NCBI RefSeq assembly: GCF_031755915.1
Contig: NC_083383.1
Coordinates: 32,095,501-32,159,500 of the forward strand
Direction: 5' to 3'
Origin: Ziziphus jujuba
Lineage: Eukaryota; Streptophyta; Magnoliopsida; Rosales; Rhamnaceae
Length of the DNA stretch: 64,000 nt
Made by a program: the position numbers and the translations under genes. The stretch's first letter is position 1. The number at the start of each line of letters is the position of its first letter. Positions 1-10,076 of the stretch are shown here, in pieces. The notes below the pieces were generated by a model that worked only from the letters and a program-made list of their open reading frames with translations, made no database searches and was not told the origin of the DNA.

Positions 1-181
1 AATATTCATTTCGATCTATCTTAATAGAATTGAAAATCTCATCCTCTAACTCTAATTTTGTGCGTCTTTTGCCGACGGAAACCATTATATTTTTACCATT
101 TCGATATTCCCAATTACCACCATCATTTTGTACCAATGTTGCATTGTATAAAACCGCAATTACAATATCATCATCTTCCAT
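1..181 (-). CDS. N-terminal fragment of a MULE (MuDR-like) transposase, partial at window edge
   Basis: An ATG at 181-179 (minus strand) opens a frame with no stop for 60 codons to the window edge. The protein begins MEDDDIVIAVLYNATLV, followed by a short stretch with NWEYRNGK, a basic GKRRTK and an acidic ELEDEIFNSI segment. An acidic start, a strand pair around a Trp-x-Tyr, then an ELxxxI helix is the layout of the PB1-like N-terminal domain found in plant MuDR-family transposases. Position and direction fit: the frame starts ~760 bp inside the proposed MULE terminus at 943 and reads inward. The catalytic DDE domain and SWIM zinc finger would be beyond the edge, so whether the transposase is intact is unknown. 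Assignment rests on general pattern, not on a diagnostic catalytic motif. Confidence 0.4.
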   Translation of the reverse strand, partial: MEDDDIVIAVLYNATLVQNDGGNWEYRNGKNIMVSVGKRRTKLELEDEIFNSIKIDRNEY

Positions 182-943
182 TTTATTACAAAATTAAATG
201 AATAACGTTAAACTAAATTAATAAATATATAAAATTTTGAATAATACTAAACAAACATATTAACTGTATTAAAAAAGTTGATTCTATTTTTTTTTTCCGC
301 CAAATATAGCTTTTTCCTATTGGTGGAAAACTGACGGAAAATTGGAGAAATATTAGCGGAAAACTTGCGAAAAACTGACAAACTGGAGGAAAATGGTGGA
401 AGTTCATCTTTTTCGCCAAATTTCCTCCGTTTTTGCTGTTTTTCGTAATTTTTCAGTTTTACACAAAATTTCTCCCATTTTCAAACCATATGCCACCTAA
501 GTATCTTTAAAATTATATATAACAGCTCATAAATTAATTTCTTGCATACCCATATTAAATAAAGAGCTTAAAAATTCCAAAACTAACAAAAAATACAAGA
601 AAAAAGAGAAAGAGAAAAAAGAAAAAAAAAAACATATATTTCCTTACTTTCATCTAATAAGAAAAAAGATAAAAAATTTTCTGAGTTTAGTTTCAGATAC
701 AAGAAAATACAAAAAAATGAGAGTGAGAGAAGATGAGATGCAAAGAGTGAGCTGTTAGAGAAATCTTTACATGAATGGCTGTGTAGAGGAAGAAAGAAAG
801 GGTAAAAAAAACCTTTTTGCGTAATTTTCAATTTTATCAAGGGTATTTTTGTCCCAAGGTGGTTAGTTTTTTAAAAAAAAAAAAAACAATTTTGCTATTC
901 TTCAAAAATCATGTTACGGGGTGACTATTTTTCGAAATAACCC
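1..943 (-). mobile_element. Right-hand end of a Mutator-like (MULE) DNA transposon, cut by the window edge
   Basis: Read on the minus strand, the element starts at 943 with GGGTTATTTCGAAAAATAG, the kind of G-rich, A/T-following terminus seen on plant MULEs. About 760 bp further in, an ORF starts that runs off the left edge and looks like a MuDR-type transposase N-terminus. The boundary at 943/944 is supported independently: sequence from 944 on is repeated at 3246, while the sequence to the left of 944 is not. The other terminal inverted repeat and the 9-bp target duplication expected for a MULE cannot be tested because the left end lies outside the window. Bases 182-943 hold no other gene; they are A/T-rich with several GGCGGAAA-like and TTTCCGCC-like words around 290-440. 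Confidence 0.5.
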
Positions 944-1247
944 TCAACAATATTGAACTTGGCCCAACCTATTAATAGTTTTTGAAATATTATTTTATAT
1001 ATAACAAAATATTTGATAAAAATAATATATAATAAATACGTAGTACACAGTTTTTTTTTAACCTAATATTAAATTACTGTACTCAACCGATGATGATTGG
1101 CAAATGCAAAATATTTAAAATTTTAAAAAAATAAATCTGAAATTTCTCTCGAACTATATTTGTAAAAGTTACAAACGAATAACTAACGAAAATACCTTTA
1201 CCCAAAATTGGGAGGAAAAAAAAAAAAAAAAAAGGAACGAAACTGCA
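944..1247. repeat. Duplicated block, copy A
   Basis: This block, starting TCAACAATATTGAACTTGG, recurs in the same orientation at 3246-3544 with only scattered substitutions and small indels, including the string around GATGATTGGCAAATGCAAAA and the closing CCAAAATTGG plus poly-A. The two copies flank the orphan CER1 exons. Neither copy contains a coding frame that I believe. Confidence 0.8.
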
Positions 1248-2161
1248 AAACACATGGTACGTTCCAGTTTTTTTTTTTAATCCCATTACTCATCAAAATA
1301 TCTTTAGCAACATAGTCCAAAATTAACATTCTAGTTCCTATCAAAACCAAATATCTACTTCCTACCTAGGAATTATGAAACTTGTCATCAACGCTCAACT
1401 ATCTTTGATTGCTCAAAATTGTGAATCTCAATATTGTACCTTTTTTATGTATGGACGTTATCTGTCATAAATTAATTAACGAATGGCAAGCTAGGCAGTA
1501 AGAGGTCGACACGAATTTGTATAGAGTATATTAGAATTAAGGACCCTGTCTTAATATATATATATATATATATATATCCACATGTATATGCTTTAATAAT
1601 GTAGTTTGAGATTAGTCAATACGCGAACCATATGCATTAAATATTCCAACTGGAAATGAAATTTCTATATTTAATTAGTTTAAATTTTCTTGTTTTAAAA
1701 ATAATCACGTTGGATATATTAAAATTTTTAATTCCTCCGAAGATTATGATGAATTTGTTAATTGGATTGAGGATAGCTTTCTTGCTCGGATGTTTTTTCT
1801 TTTGATGTATCTGGTTCTTTTGTTTAATGGAATCTCATTCCTTTTGCCTTAAAAAAAAAAAAAAAAAAAAAAACACTTCCTTAATTGATTATTTATTTAT
1901 TTTTTGGAATATAAGTGCGAGGTGTTTTTAGCCACTTGGCTGTCTCTGCAGTGGCTTTTCCACTTCCTTAATTAATTGATCATTAATTTACATAAAGACT
2001 CGTGTATATATAAATTCAATTGGTCCTTATTCACCCCCCCCCCCCCAAAAAAAAAAAAAAAAAAAAAAAAAAAAACAATTGTTAATTAATAGTTAACACC
2101 ACTTTAGAAGATTGGTATCTTAATTAATAAACAAAATTAATAGTTTATTATTGTTATGCAG
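1248..2161. other. Gene-free AT-rich stretch with poly-A tracts and a small insertion scar
   Basis: No gene seen. It holds a (TA)n run at 1553-1577, an A-run at 1851-1872, and a C-run followed by an A-run at 2034-2076. The ~17 bp string CACTTCCTTAATT(G/A)ATT occurs at 1873 and again near 1961, flanking ~70 bp that, read on the minus strand, ends in an A-rich tail. This looks like the target duplication of a truncated LINE/SINE-type insertion. The segment 1730-1850 ending in the A-run could be the 3' end of a second LINE; this is a weak guess. Confidence 0.4.
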
Positions 2162-2375
2162 ATATGGTTGGTTGGTGATGGATTAAGTGAAGTGGAACAT
2201 TCAAAAGCTTCAAAAGGAACAATATTTATCCCATTCTCCCAATTCCCACCTAAGAAATTGCGCAAAGACTGCTTTTACCACTACACACCAGCAATAGCAG
2301 CTCCTCTGTCTCTTGAAAATCTATACTGTTGTGAGGTAAATTAATTTAATTTTATCAACCAATTTAAAATATAAT

Positions 2376-2408
<33 letters not shown>

Positions 2409-2635
2409 ATAATATCTCAGTTATCGATATTTTATTATTTTTTGTTTAATTAGTGTGTCAGAATTGGTTGCCAAGTAGGGTGATGAGTGCCTGGAGAATA
2501 GCAGGGATTATACACGCTTTGGAAGGTTGGAATGAACATGAGTGTGGTAACATTATGTCGAACATTGAGAAAGTTTGGGAAGCAAGTCTTCGACATGGCT
2601 TTCAGCCTCTAAAGACCATCACTACCTCAACCTAA
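2162..2635 (+). pseudogene. Orphan 3' end of a CER1 gene (last two exons only)
   Basis: Two exons are present: 2162-2335 and 2462-2635, each 174 nt, exactly the lengths of exons 9 and 10 of the complete CER1 gene at 12729-16493. The first follows an acceptor (TTATGCAG) and ends at GAG|GTAAAT; the second follows GTGTCAG and ends with TAA at 2633-2635. The protein carries the WAX2 C-terminal signatures IFIPFSQFPPKKLRKDC, NWLPSRVMSAWRIAGI and ALEGWNEHECG, close to the complete gene but with a different extreme C-terminus. The frame is open with no stop or frameshift. No exon 8 or any upstream exon, and none of the catalytic His clusters, is found in the 2.1 kb to the left; poly-A/C tracts and a MULE occupy that space. 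It is best read as a truncated tandem duplicate that cannot encode an enzyme. Confidence 0.85.
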
Positions 2636-2909
2636 ACTCAATCTAAATAAACTATCATATCTGCAAAATATTTGCTAAAAATGGAGTGACTTCCATGGCT
2701 TTCTTTCTTACGTTGTTAATTTGCTAATGGAGTACCAGAATGCTTAATCAGTATATGGATATCCAATAATGTCTATCTTGTCAACTAAGAGATGTACTTA
2801 ACTTTCATATAGTTTTAACATTGATCTCAACTTCGAATCCCCCAATATAAAACAAAAATAGCAATATGAACTAGATTATGTTGTTTTTATTATATATATC
2901 CAACTATAT

Positions 2910-2915
<6 letters not shown>

Positions 2916-2943
<28 letters not shown>

Positions 2944-2995
2944 CCTCTTTGTGTGTGTGTGTGTGTGTGTATTTGCCTATATATATATATACCTC

Positions 2996-3033
<38 letters not shown>
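2916..3033. repeat. Duplicated compound microsatellite (TA)n-CCTCTTTG-(TG)n
   Basis: The motif (TA)n, then CCTCTTTG, then (TG)n, then TATTTGCCT occurs twice in tandem, with a longer (TG) run in the second unit. The apparent ORFs on both strands here are translations of the microsatellite. Confidence 0.9.
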
Positions 3034-3034
<1 letters not shown>

Positions 3035-3245
3035 TTGCCTTCTATAGTACAATTGAGATTGTATGGCTATATATAGAACTTGTGAAGCGGTAGAAGACAC
3101 CTCATAGTGCTCCCCTGTGGTCAAAGACCAAAAAAATAATATTAATAATAAAATAAAAATAAAATAAAAGGGCCTAATGCTTAGGTGTCAAGAAGCACAC
3201 AAATGGCCCGCTAAGCACAATCAAATTACCCATTTCATCACCACT

Positions 3246-3544
3246 TCAACAATATTGAACTTGGCCCAACCTATTAATATTTTTTAAAATATTATTTTAT
3301 ATATAACAAAATATTTGATAAAAAATAATATATAATAAATACGTAGTACATATATTTTTTTTACCTAATATTAAATTACTGTACTCAACCGATGATGATT
3401 GGCAAATGCAAAATATTTAAAATTTAAAGAAAATAAATATGAAATTTCTCGAACTATATATGTAAAAGTTACATATGAATAACTAACAAAAATACCTTTA
3501 CCCAAAATTGGAAGGAAAAAAAAAAGAAAAAAAAAGGAACGAAA
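3246..3544. repeat. Duplicated block, copy B
   Basis: Direct-orientation copy of 944-1247. Here the block is preceded by ordinary sequence (CATTTCATCACCACT) instead of the MULE terminus, so this copy shows the state without the insertion. Both copies end in A-rich runs. Confidence 0.8.
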
Positions 3545-3710
3545 GAGATAAAAACTGAAAAATGGAATAAATAAGCACCAAACCGCAATAATGATCATAT
3601 ACAATCAATTTCATGACGATATGGACATTATCATTTTCTATTGTGTCATCGAAAGTATATTAATTTAAAGAAATAATTTTATTATAATAATTCAATTGTA
3701 ATAATAGTTA

Positions 3711-4470
3711 TGATGATTCAAATGTAATGATAATCACTTTCATTATACTGAGATCTTTTCAAAACGGTTAGTTTCAAAGTTTGAAAGAACTCCAAAGTTA
3801 AACGTGCTAAGAGTAATCCAAGGATAGTTAATATCTAGGAAAAGCTCTGAGAAAAATATCCCATACCAAGTATGGTGGCTAAATTAGGGACAATTTTAGT
3901 AGAAATTGATAGGTCTACCAATGAAGATAGAGTGTTAAAGATGGTATCAAAATCTGTACCTGACTAGGAGTGTGCCAGCAAGGATGCTAGGCTTTAAGAA
4001 TGGTGAATTATGACAACCAATGTGAGCAAATGCAAGAGTCATTGGCAGACTACTTGGTGTCTAATCCCATATTGTCTAGGGGGTGGATTGTGACAACCAG
4101 TGTGGATGAATGCAAGAAGCATTAGCAAACTACCTGATGTCCAATCCCACATCGTCCGGATATGAAATAGAGGATGATTCAAATGTAATGATAGTCACTT
4201 TCATAACACCGAGGTCTTTTCAAAGCAGTTGACTTCACGATTCAAAAGAACTCCATAGTTAAGCATGCTTAGGCGAGAGTAGTCCCAGGATGGATAAATG
4301 GGAGATGATTTAAATATAATGATATTCACTCTAATAACGCCAAGGCCGTTTAAGAACGATTGGTTTCAGAGTTCAAAAGAACTTTAAAGTTTAGCATACT
4401 CAAATAAGAGTAGTTTAAGGATAGGTGATCTCTTGCGAAGCTTTAAGCAAAAAATCCCATACCGAAGAGA
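3711..4470 (+). repeat. Tandem array with three degenerate 5S-rRNA-like segments
   Basis: Three related units start GATGATT(C/T)AAATGTAATGATA near 3711, 4170 and 4301. Each contains a piece resembling the middle of plant 5S rRNA: about 3786-3850, 4247-4293 and 4378-4445. The second is clearest, with AGTTAAGCATGCTTAGGCGAG then AGTAGTCCCAGGATGG, which matches the conserved AGTTAAGCGTGCT / GGCGAGAGTAGTAC / AGGATGGGTGACC region (the internal promoter region). Between units 1 and 2, an ~80 bp stretch starting GTGACAACCA is itself repeated (4012 and 4091). The copies differ too much from 5S rRNA to be functional genes. 5S-like sequence embedded in repeats is a hallmark of Cassandra-type TRIM retrotransposons, which is the likeliest source, but I could not define LTR ends. 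Confidence 0.55.
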
Positions 4471-6995
4471 GTTAGAGGTCTACCTGTAGAGAAGTAGTGT
4501 TAACATTATGAAACCAAATTCCACCGTTCATGACCATTTAAAATTCAAAAGTGCTTAAATATGGGTTTAGTTATATACTAAAACCCTATTTAGGAAAAAT
4601 AAACTCTTAGAACTCGATGATTAATAAATGTAATTTTAAATATCAACTTTTGAAGCGATCCAAGGGTTGAAAAACGGAAAACCTCATTTTAGTTCTCATT
4701 TTAAGAATCTTCTTTGAGCTTAATTAATCATTTTATTTGTTCTTTTTTTTACATAATATTTTAATCCATCTTAATTATTTTTTTCTCTTCTCTACTACTT
4801 TGTGGCATTTTTAATTCTTCAGAGTACTTTATATTGCTCCAAAAGGCTAAAAAAAAAAAAAAATTCACTACATATCTTATTAAGCCATTACTTTTTATTT
4901 GTTTATTTTGCTAAGACATAAGCCACTTAATATAAGAAGCCTCTATTATCTTTTTAATAAATTCTATATTTGCTCTAATGGTTATGTCCATTGGAGTTTA
5001 TATGGCATGGGAGCTAAAAGGTATTAATATCTATATGGCATAACGTCTATTAATTGACAATATCTGCTCAAAATAATTCTCCAATGAATTATGTTCATAA
5101 TAGAATAGAATAATGATATGGAATATATTAAGTGGCTATTTTTTGTATTATTTTTATTCCATATTCACATACTTTTGCTGAAGTTTGAAACCAAGAATAA
5201 GCCCAATAACAAATAGTGAAAAATTCTCAAAATTTTGATGTACTATCAAAAATTATTAATTGGGTAGTGTATTTACACAAATATTAATACACAGCCTAAT
5301 AAAAATTGATAAATAAATTGAAAAATCTAGAAAAAGGAAAGCGATTAGGAAGGAAAAACTCAAACATATACAAGGAAGTGAAGGAAAGCAGTGAAGGTGT
5401 CTTAAAAGACAAGGGCCCGAAATTCTTAAAAAATTTGGTGTTAAATATTTTTAAGGATGAAGTTTAGCTCTTTACAATTAATGGGTATTGGTGGATTCTT
5501 GGAAACGAGTCTTTTAGGCCTAATTTTTGGTATCTTTTTAACAGGGGTTTTGTTGAATTGAAAAAAAAGGTGAAAAAGGATCAGGTAACTATGGCATGGA
5601 ATTCTCCATCGGAAGGAAAATCATAGGTGATTGGAAAATCTTTATTAAAGTTTTTGAAGTTTAAATGGATGTGATTTGAGATGAAAGTAGCCTTGATGCT
5701 TCTTCTCCAACCAAATCTCCACAGTGTCCATTTTTTTCTTTTTCGAATTTCTTCTCCATTTGAGATATTGATATAGTTCATATAACACCACGTCCCGATA
5801 CATGCTTGAAATTTGAAACTTTGACCAAGTTTGACCAGCTGAGTCGTTTATGGATTCAAGTTTGACTTTTTGCAATAGTCAGTTTTGTGTTTGATTGGTA
5901 CGCTATTGTGTAAAGCTCATGAACTAGCAACATACCTAATTTCAAGTTATGGTTGGAAATTCATAGTTTTGAGAAATTTTTAAGCATCAATATAAAGGCC
6001 TATATCTATGTTGGGAAGCATGCTCAATAGTAAACAAACCTTTAAACACCAATTTTATCTTTGAGAACCCTAAGACTCTTTTAAGGACCACAAACTTGAA
6101 TCAGTCAACTTGTATCCGACAAACCAATCAACCAGATAATTTTCATCACATTTTTTGTAACCATCGATGACATGTGCCAACCAATCGTGTAGCCCATCTT
6201 GACTCAACCTCACTCTTCAATTTTTAAGCTGGTTCAACATCGAAGACAAGTCCAGATTGGGCTTGCAAATTCAACAGCAATGACCGTCTGGTTTCTAGTG
6301 GGTTATCCATTTTTCGGCCATTTTAGCTCAACCCACATATCTCTCTCTCTAATTTGGACCCACTGAGCTCGAATTCAGCCTCCATTTGTCAAAATTTTTA
6401 CGGTTTGAGAGATCCATCAAAATTAAATTTGGCCAAAACTTTCCTTACATTTTCAAGTGATTGGCAATGTTTTTCGACCAAAGTGAGCTTACCATCTTGT
6501 TCACCATTCCATAAGATTATCATTGACATATAATTTGTGAATTTTGAAATTTTTATTAAATTTTCATTTTTGGAACAATTAATTAAATATCGAATAAAAT
6601 AGAACTATGTTTGAACAAATTGGAGTTGATTTTAAATAATTAAATGTTAATAAAACCCATTGGAAGGTTTAAATTCATAAAACTGATTTTCAGATGAAAA
6701 AAAATCCCAATTTCGGATACCTAATCCTATAAATTTGCAATATAATTGGACCATTTGGCATCCAATTTATGTAATTTTATGGTTGTATAAATTATTTCAA
6801 AATATTTAGTATACATCAATGTCTTTCGTTTGATTTTTGAAATCTAAGAAATATTTTATTGTACTATAGATACCTACACTGTACCTGGAGATGAACCTGT
6901 AGAGGAGTAGGAGTAATCATCGGTGATATCTGTGAGTAATTTATATTTTTAAATGTTTTGGGCATATTAATATAACATATAAATGTTTTGAATAT

Positions 6996-7026
<31 letters not shown>

Positions 7027-7503
7027 CTACTTTTACATATATGTGTCATCATTTTATATATTACTTTTTATAAGATTTTAAATAGTTTCAAATTATAATG
7101 AGTTCATAGTGAACTTGTTAATCTTGATATTTAAATATTATGGTATTTGAATTTATATTTCGATCATTTTGGAAAATAATTGATTTTGAAAAAGTATATT
7201 AGAAATTATATTTTTAAGAGTTTTATATTTCAAAGTGCTTAAAAATTTTTTATGGTAATATGTATTTCACTGTTGGTATCATATTTTGGCATAAAATGGT
7301 GATTTGGAATTTTTAGAATATTTAAAATAAATAATTAGGTTTAAATATTAAATTTGGGGTTATGCTATTATAATTGTTTGGAAAAATAGAAATATATGAT
7401 CTTGAAAAAATTGTTTATAAATGTTGTATTATTGTTTTTAATTGATGTACCATATAGTACTGGTGTATCAATACTATTATTACGTTATTATTGTGTTGTA
7501 TTG
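4471..7503. other. Gene-free AT-rich DNA, probably old repeat sequence
   Basis: No gene, RNA gene or well-bounded element seen. The interval 5400-6520 is less AT-rich than its surroundings and reads like decayed retroelement sequence (many stops on both strands, no recognisable domain). A (TA)n run lies at 6997-7023. Confidence 0.4.
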
Positions 7504-7676
7504 TCACGACGCCTTTAGGATGTTAAGGATTGTAATATGGTTCTTCTCATGATTTACCTGTCACCACAATGCCTCTACTACACTAATGGTTGTGAGATGA
7601 GTTTTTCCATAATTTATTTCTAGCCACGATGCTCTTAAGATGTTGAGGGTCGTGAGATGGGTTGATCCCATGTTTT
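7504..7676. repeat. Three degenerate ~58-62 bp tandem units
   Basis: Units begin GTCACGACGCC (7504), GTCACCACAATGCC (~7561) and GCCACGATGCTC (~7624). Each continues with ...(A/T)GTTxAGGxTxGT(A/G)A(T/G)ATGGxTxxTxxCATxxTTTxC. Such blocks occur in some plant gypsy LTRs, so this may mark a decayed LTR, but I found no matching TG...CA ends. Confidence 0.45.
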
Positions 7677-8967
7677 CTCTTTCTCACTCATTATTATCGA
7701 TGGTGTTTTGGGATACGATGCACCATATGTCAGTATTGAATATATCATATGGTACCTTATTTATTTATTTTAAGTATATTGTTAGTTTTTGATGCATTTA
7801 TAGTCTTACCGCACTTTCCTTAATCATTTTATAAAATTATATCTATATTATTTTATTCCTAATATTTTAAAACATGATTGATTCCGGTTTATATATTTTA
7901 ATGGTTTATCGATTTTTCATAATTAATTTATAAACTTATATGGGCATAATTTTATGCCTAATATTTATAGTATATTGGTTGAAATTATAATATTTAAATG
8001 ATTTTACTATTTATTACCTGGTTTAAGATATTGATTTGTTATACACGTTAGGTTTTGTGAAATGAATTTTAAAAGAATAACATTTTAAAAAAATGGAATG
8101 AAAAGTCTTGAAAAAAGAGTTAACAAAAATAAAATATTATTTTTTTATCATACTATATCACTCACTAAGATATTTTTATCTCATATTTTATTTCTTTTTT
8201 AAATTTGTTCCTCTAAGTTTAAGCAGTTAGCAGACAGTTTACCTCGCGCATTATATATTGTTTCTGCAGTTTCCACAATAACAACAGTATTTATCTTTAT
8301 TTTTCTAAACTTATTTGTATCAATTGTATTATTTAATTTTACAAATACTCTTAGAATGCTTTTACGGAAGTTAATATATATGTTTAGTAATGGCCAGTAG
8401 TACGACGGACTATAGTTATCAACTGTTGTTGGACTTGCATGTTGTTATTGCTTTATCTTTATGTATTAAGATATTATTTTATATTGTATTCATTGGTTAT
8501 TCACAATTTAAGTAAAGTTCCATAGGACTTTGCTTAAATATTGTTAGTGGGGCTTTCCTAAATAGGACCACCGAGAGATCTAGGAAGGTTTCTGAGATAA
8601 GTCCTATAATTCATTTGTCATTGATTGAAGGTAATGATGATGTTCAAATTCCCCTAGAACAATCAATTTTGTTTAATAGAGAAAAAAAATAATAATAAAA
8701 AGGAAGAAGTATAAATTTGAGTAGATTTAAAGAAATTCGAGCAAGCGAGAAGCAGAAGAAAAAATTGGAAGGCGGAGGACAAATAAAAAACAAAACAAAA
8801 ATTGATTAAAATAACAAAGTTGCGGGCTCAGCATGTTTCATAGACCCTTCACAAGAAAAGGATTATATTGACATCCTCATTTTTTTTTTTTTTTCCTACT
8901 ATGTCAGTTTGACGAAGCTTATTCACAAAACCATTGAAGAAATTATTTACTAAATATTGCCCATTTT
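7677..8967. other. Gene-free AT-rich DNA
   Basis: No coding frame or RNA gene seen. The stretch 8490-8640 is somewhat G/C-richer and may be the edge of the same decayed element as the 7504-7676 units. Confidence 0.35.
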
Positions 8968-9431
8968 ATCAGATGTGGCAAATTTTTTTAGCAATAAATA
9001 AAGTAATGACAGACCATTATAAAGATACTTTAATGAGATAATACATGGTTCACTATAATTTTGAGCCTTTCACATGTAATAAAACATAACGTATATAGTT
9101 CCTTGGTTACGAGTTATGACTTAAAGAGCTCATGGGTGGCTGTTTATACAATCCAAAACCAAAAGGAAAATTAAATTAAAAAGTTAGTTGAGTAATGAAA
9201 AGTTTATCTGATGTAGCAAATTTTTTTAGCAATAAATAAAGTAATGACAGACCATTAAAGATGCTTTAACGAGATCATATATAGTTCATTACAATTTTGA
9301 GTCTTTCACATGTAATAAACCATATCGTACATAATTCCTTGATTACGAGTTATGACTTAAAAAGCTCATGGGCGGCTGTACATACTACCCAAAACAAAAA
9401 GGAAAATTAAATTTAAAAGTTAGTTGTATGA
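8968..9431. repeat. ~237 bp tandem duplication
   Basis: The segment starting ATCAGATGTGGCAAATTTTTTTAG at 8968 is repeated from about 9205 in the same orientation, with shared strings such as AAAGTAATGACAGACCATTA, CTTTCACATGTAATAAA and GAGTTATGACTTAAA. The copies differ by scattered substitutions and short indels. No coding potential. Confidence 0.8.
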
Positions 9432-10037
9432 TGACCTACCCAAATATCATTTCAAAACTCTATAATATTGTTTTTTTTTTTTTTCCCTTTTTTAGATAAA
9501 TTGGGAAGGAAAGGGTTACTAACAATAACTAAGCTGTTTAAAAGGATTCAAAAAAATGTTTGATTAAAAATTAAAAATACCATTTTATATAAAATGCACG
9601 TGTAAAATTTGGATTATTGATTGGTGATCTCACAAATGTAAGGTCAAATCATGTATAATCATACTATTTTGTTATATTTTTTTTTATCTAATATTGTATT
9701 CCAACTTATTTTTTTTTCTTTTGTCTACTACTTTATCTTATAAAACCTTTTTTAAAAAAAAAATTTTGCTAAAATTTATTAGCTACTTGATGCAATAATC
9801 CTGATTACCAATGCCTTTTTTAGAAAAAAATATAAATAAAATAAAAATTCATATTTTATCAGCTTAAACTTTTGTGATCAGTGATAATTCAATACTATTA
9901 AAAAAAATTTCAAAAAATCTGTATTATTCTTGTGAAAAAAAAAATCAAAAAGTCTGTATTGTTCTTGTGAAAATAACTTAGTGATAAAATCTATTATTTT
10001 CTTGAACAATGTGCCTTAGTTCGAATCCTTTCACCTT

Positions 10038-10076
<39 letters not shown>

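Noticed and set aside
2878..3124. Open frames of ~71 codons on both strands
   Set aside because: They are translations of (TA)n and (TG)n microsatellites with no coding character.
4247..4293. Functional 5S rRNA gene
   Set aside because: Only part of the gene is recognisable, with several mismatches in conserved promoter positions and no 120-nt unit; treated as a 5S-derived repeat.
7504..7676. CRISPR-like array of spaced repeats
   Set aside because: Plant nuclear DNA, only three diverged contiguous units with no unique spacers.
5390..8640. A complete solo LTR spanning the 7.5 kb triplicate
   Set aside because: Tried TG...CA ends near 5399 and 8619 with GAAGG as a duplication, but the right-hand match is not adjacent to a CA end.
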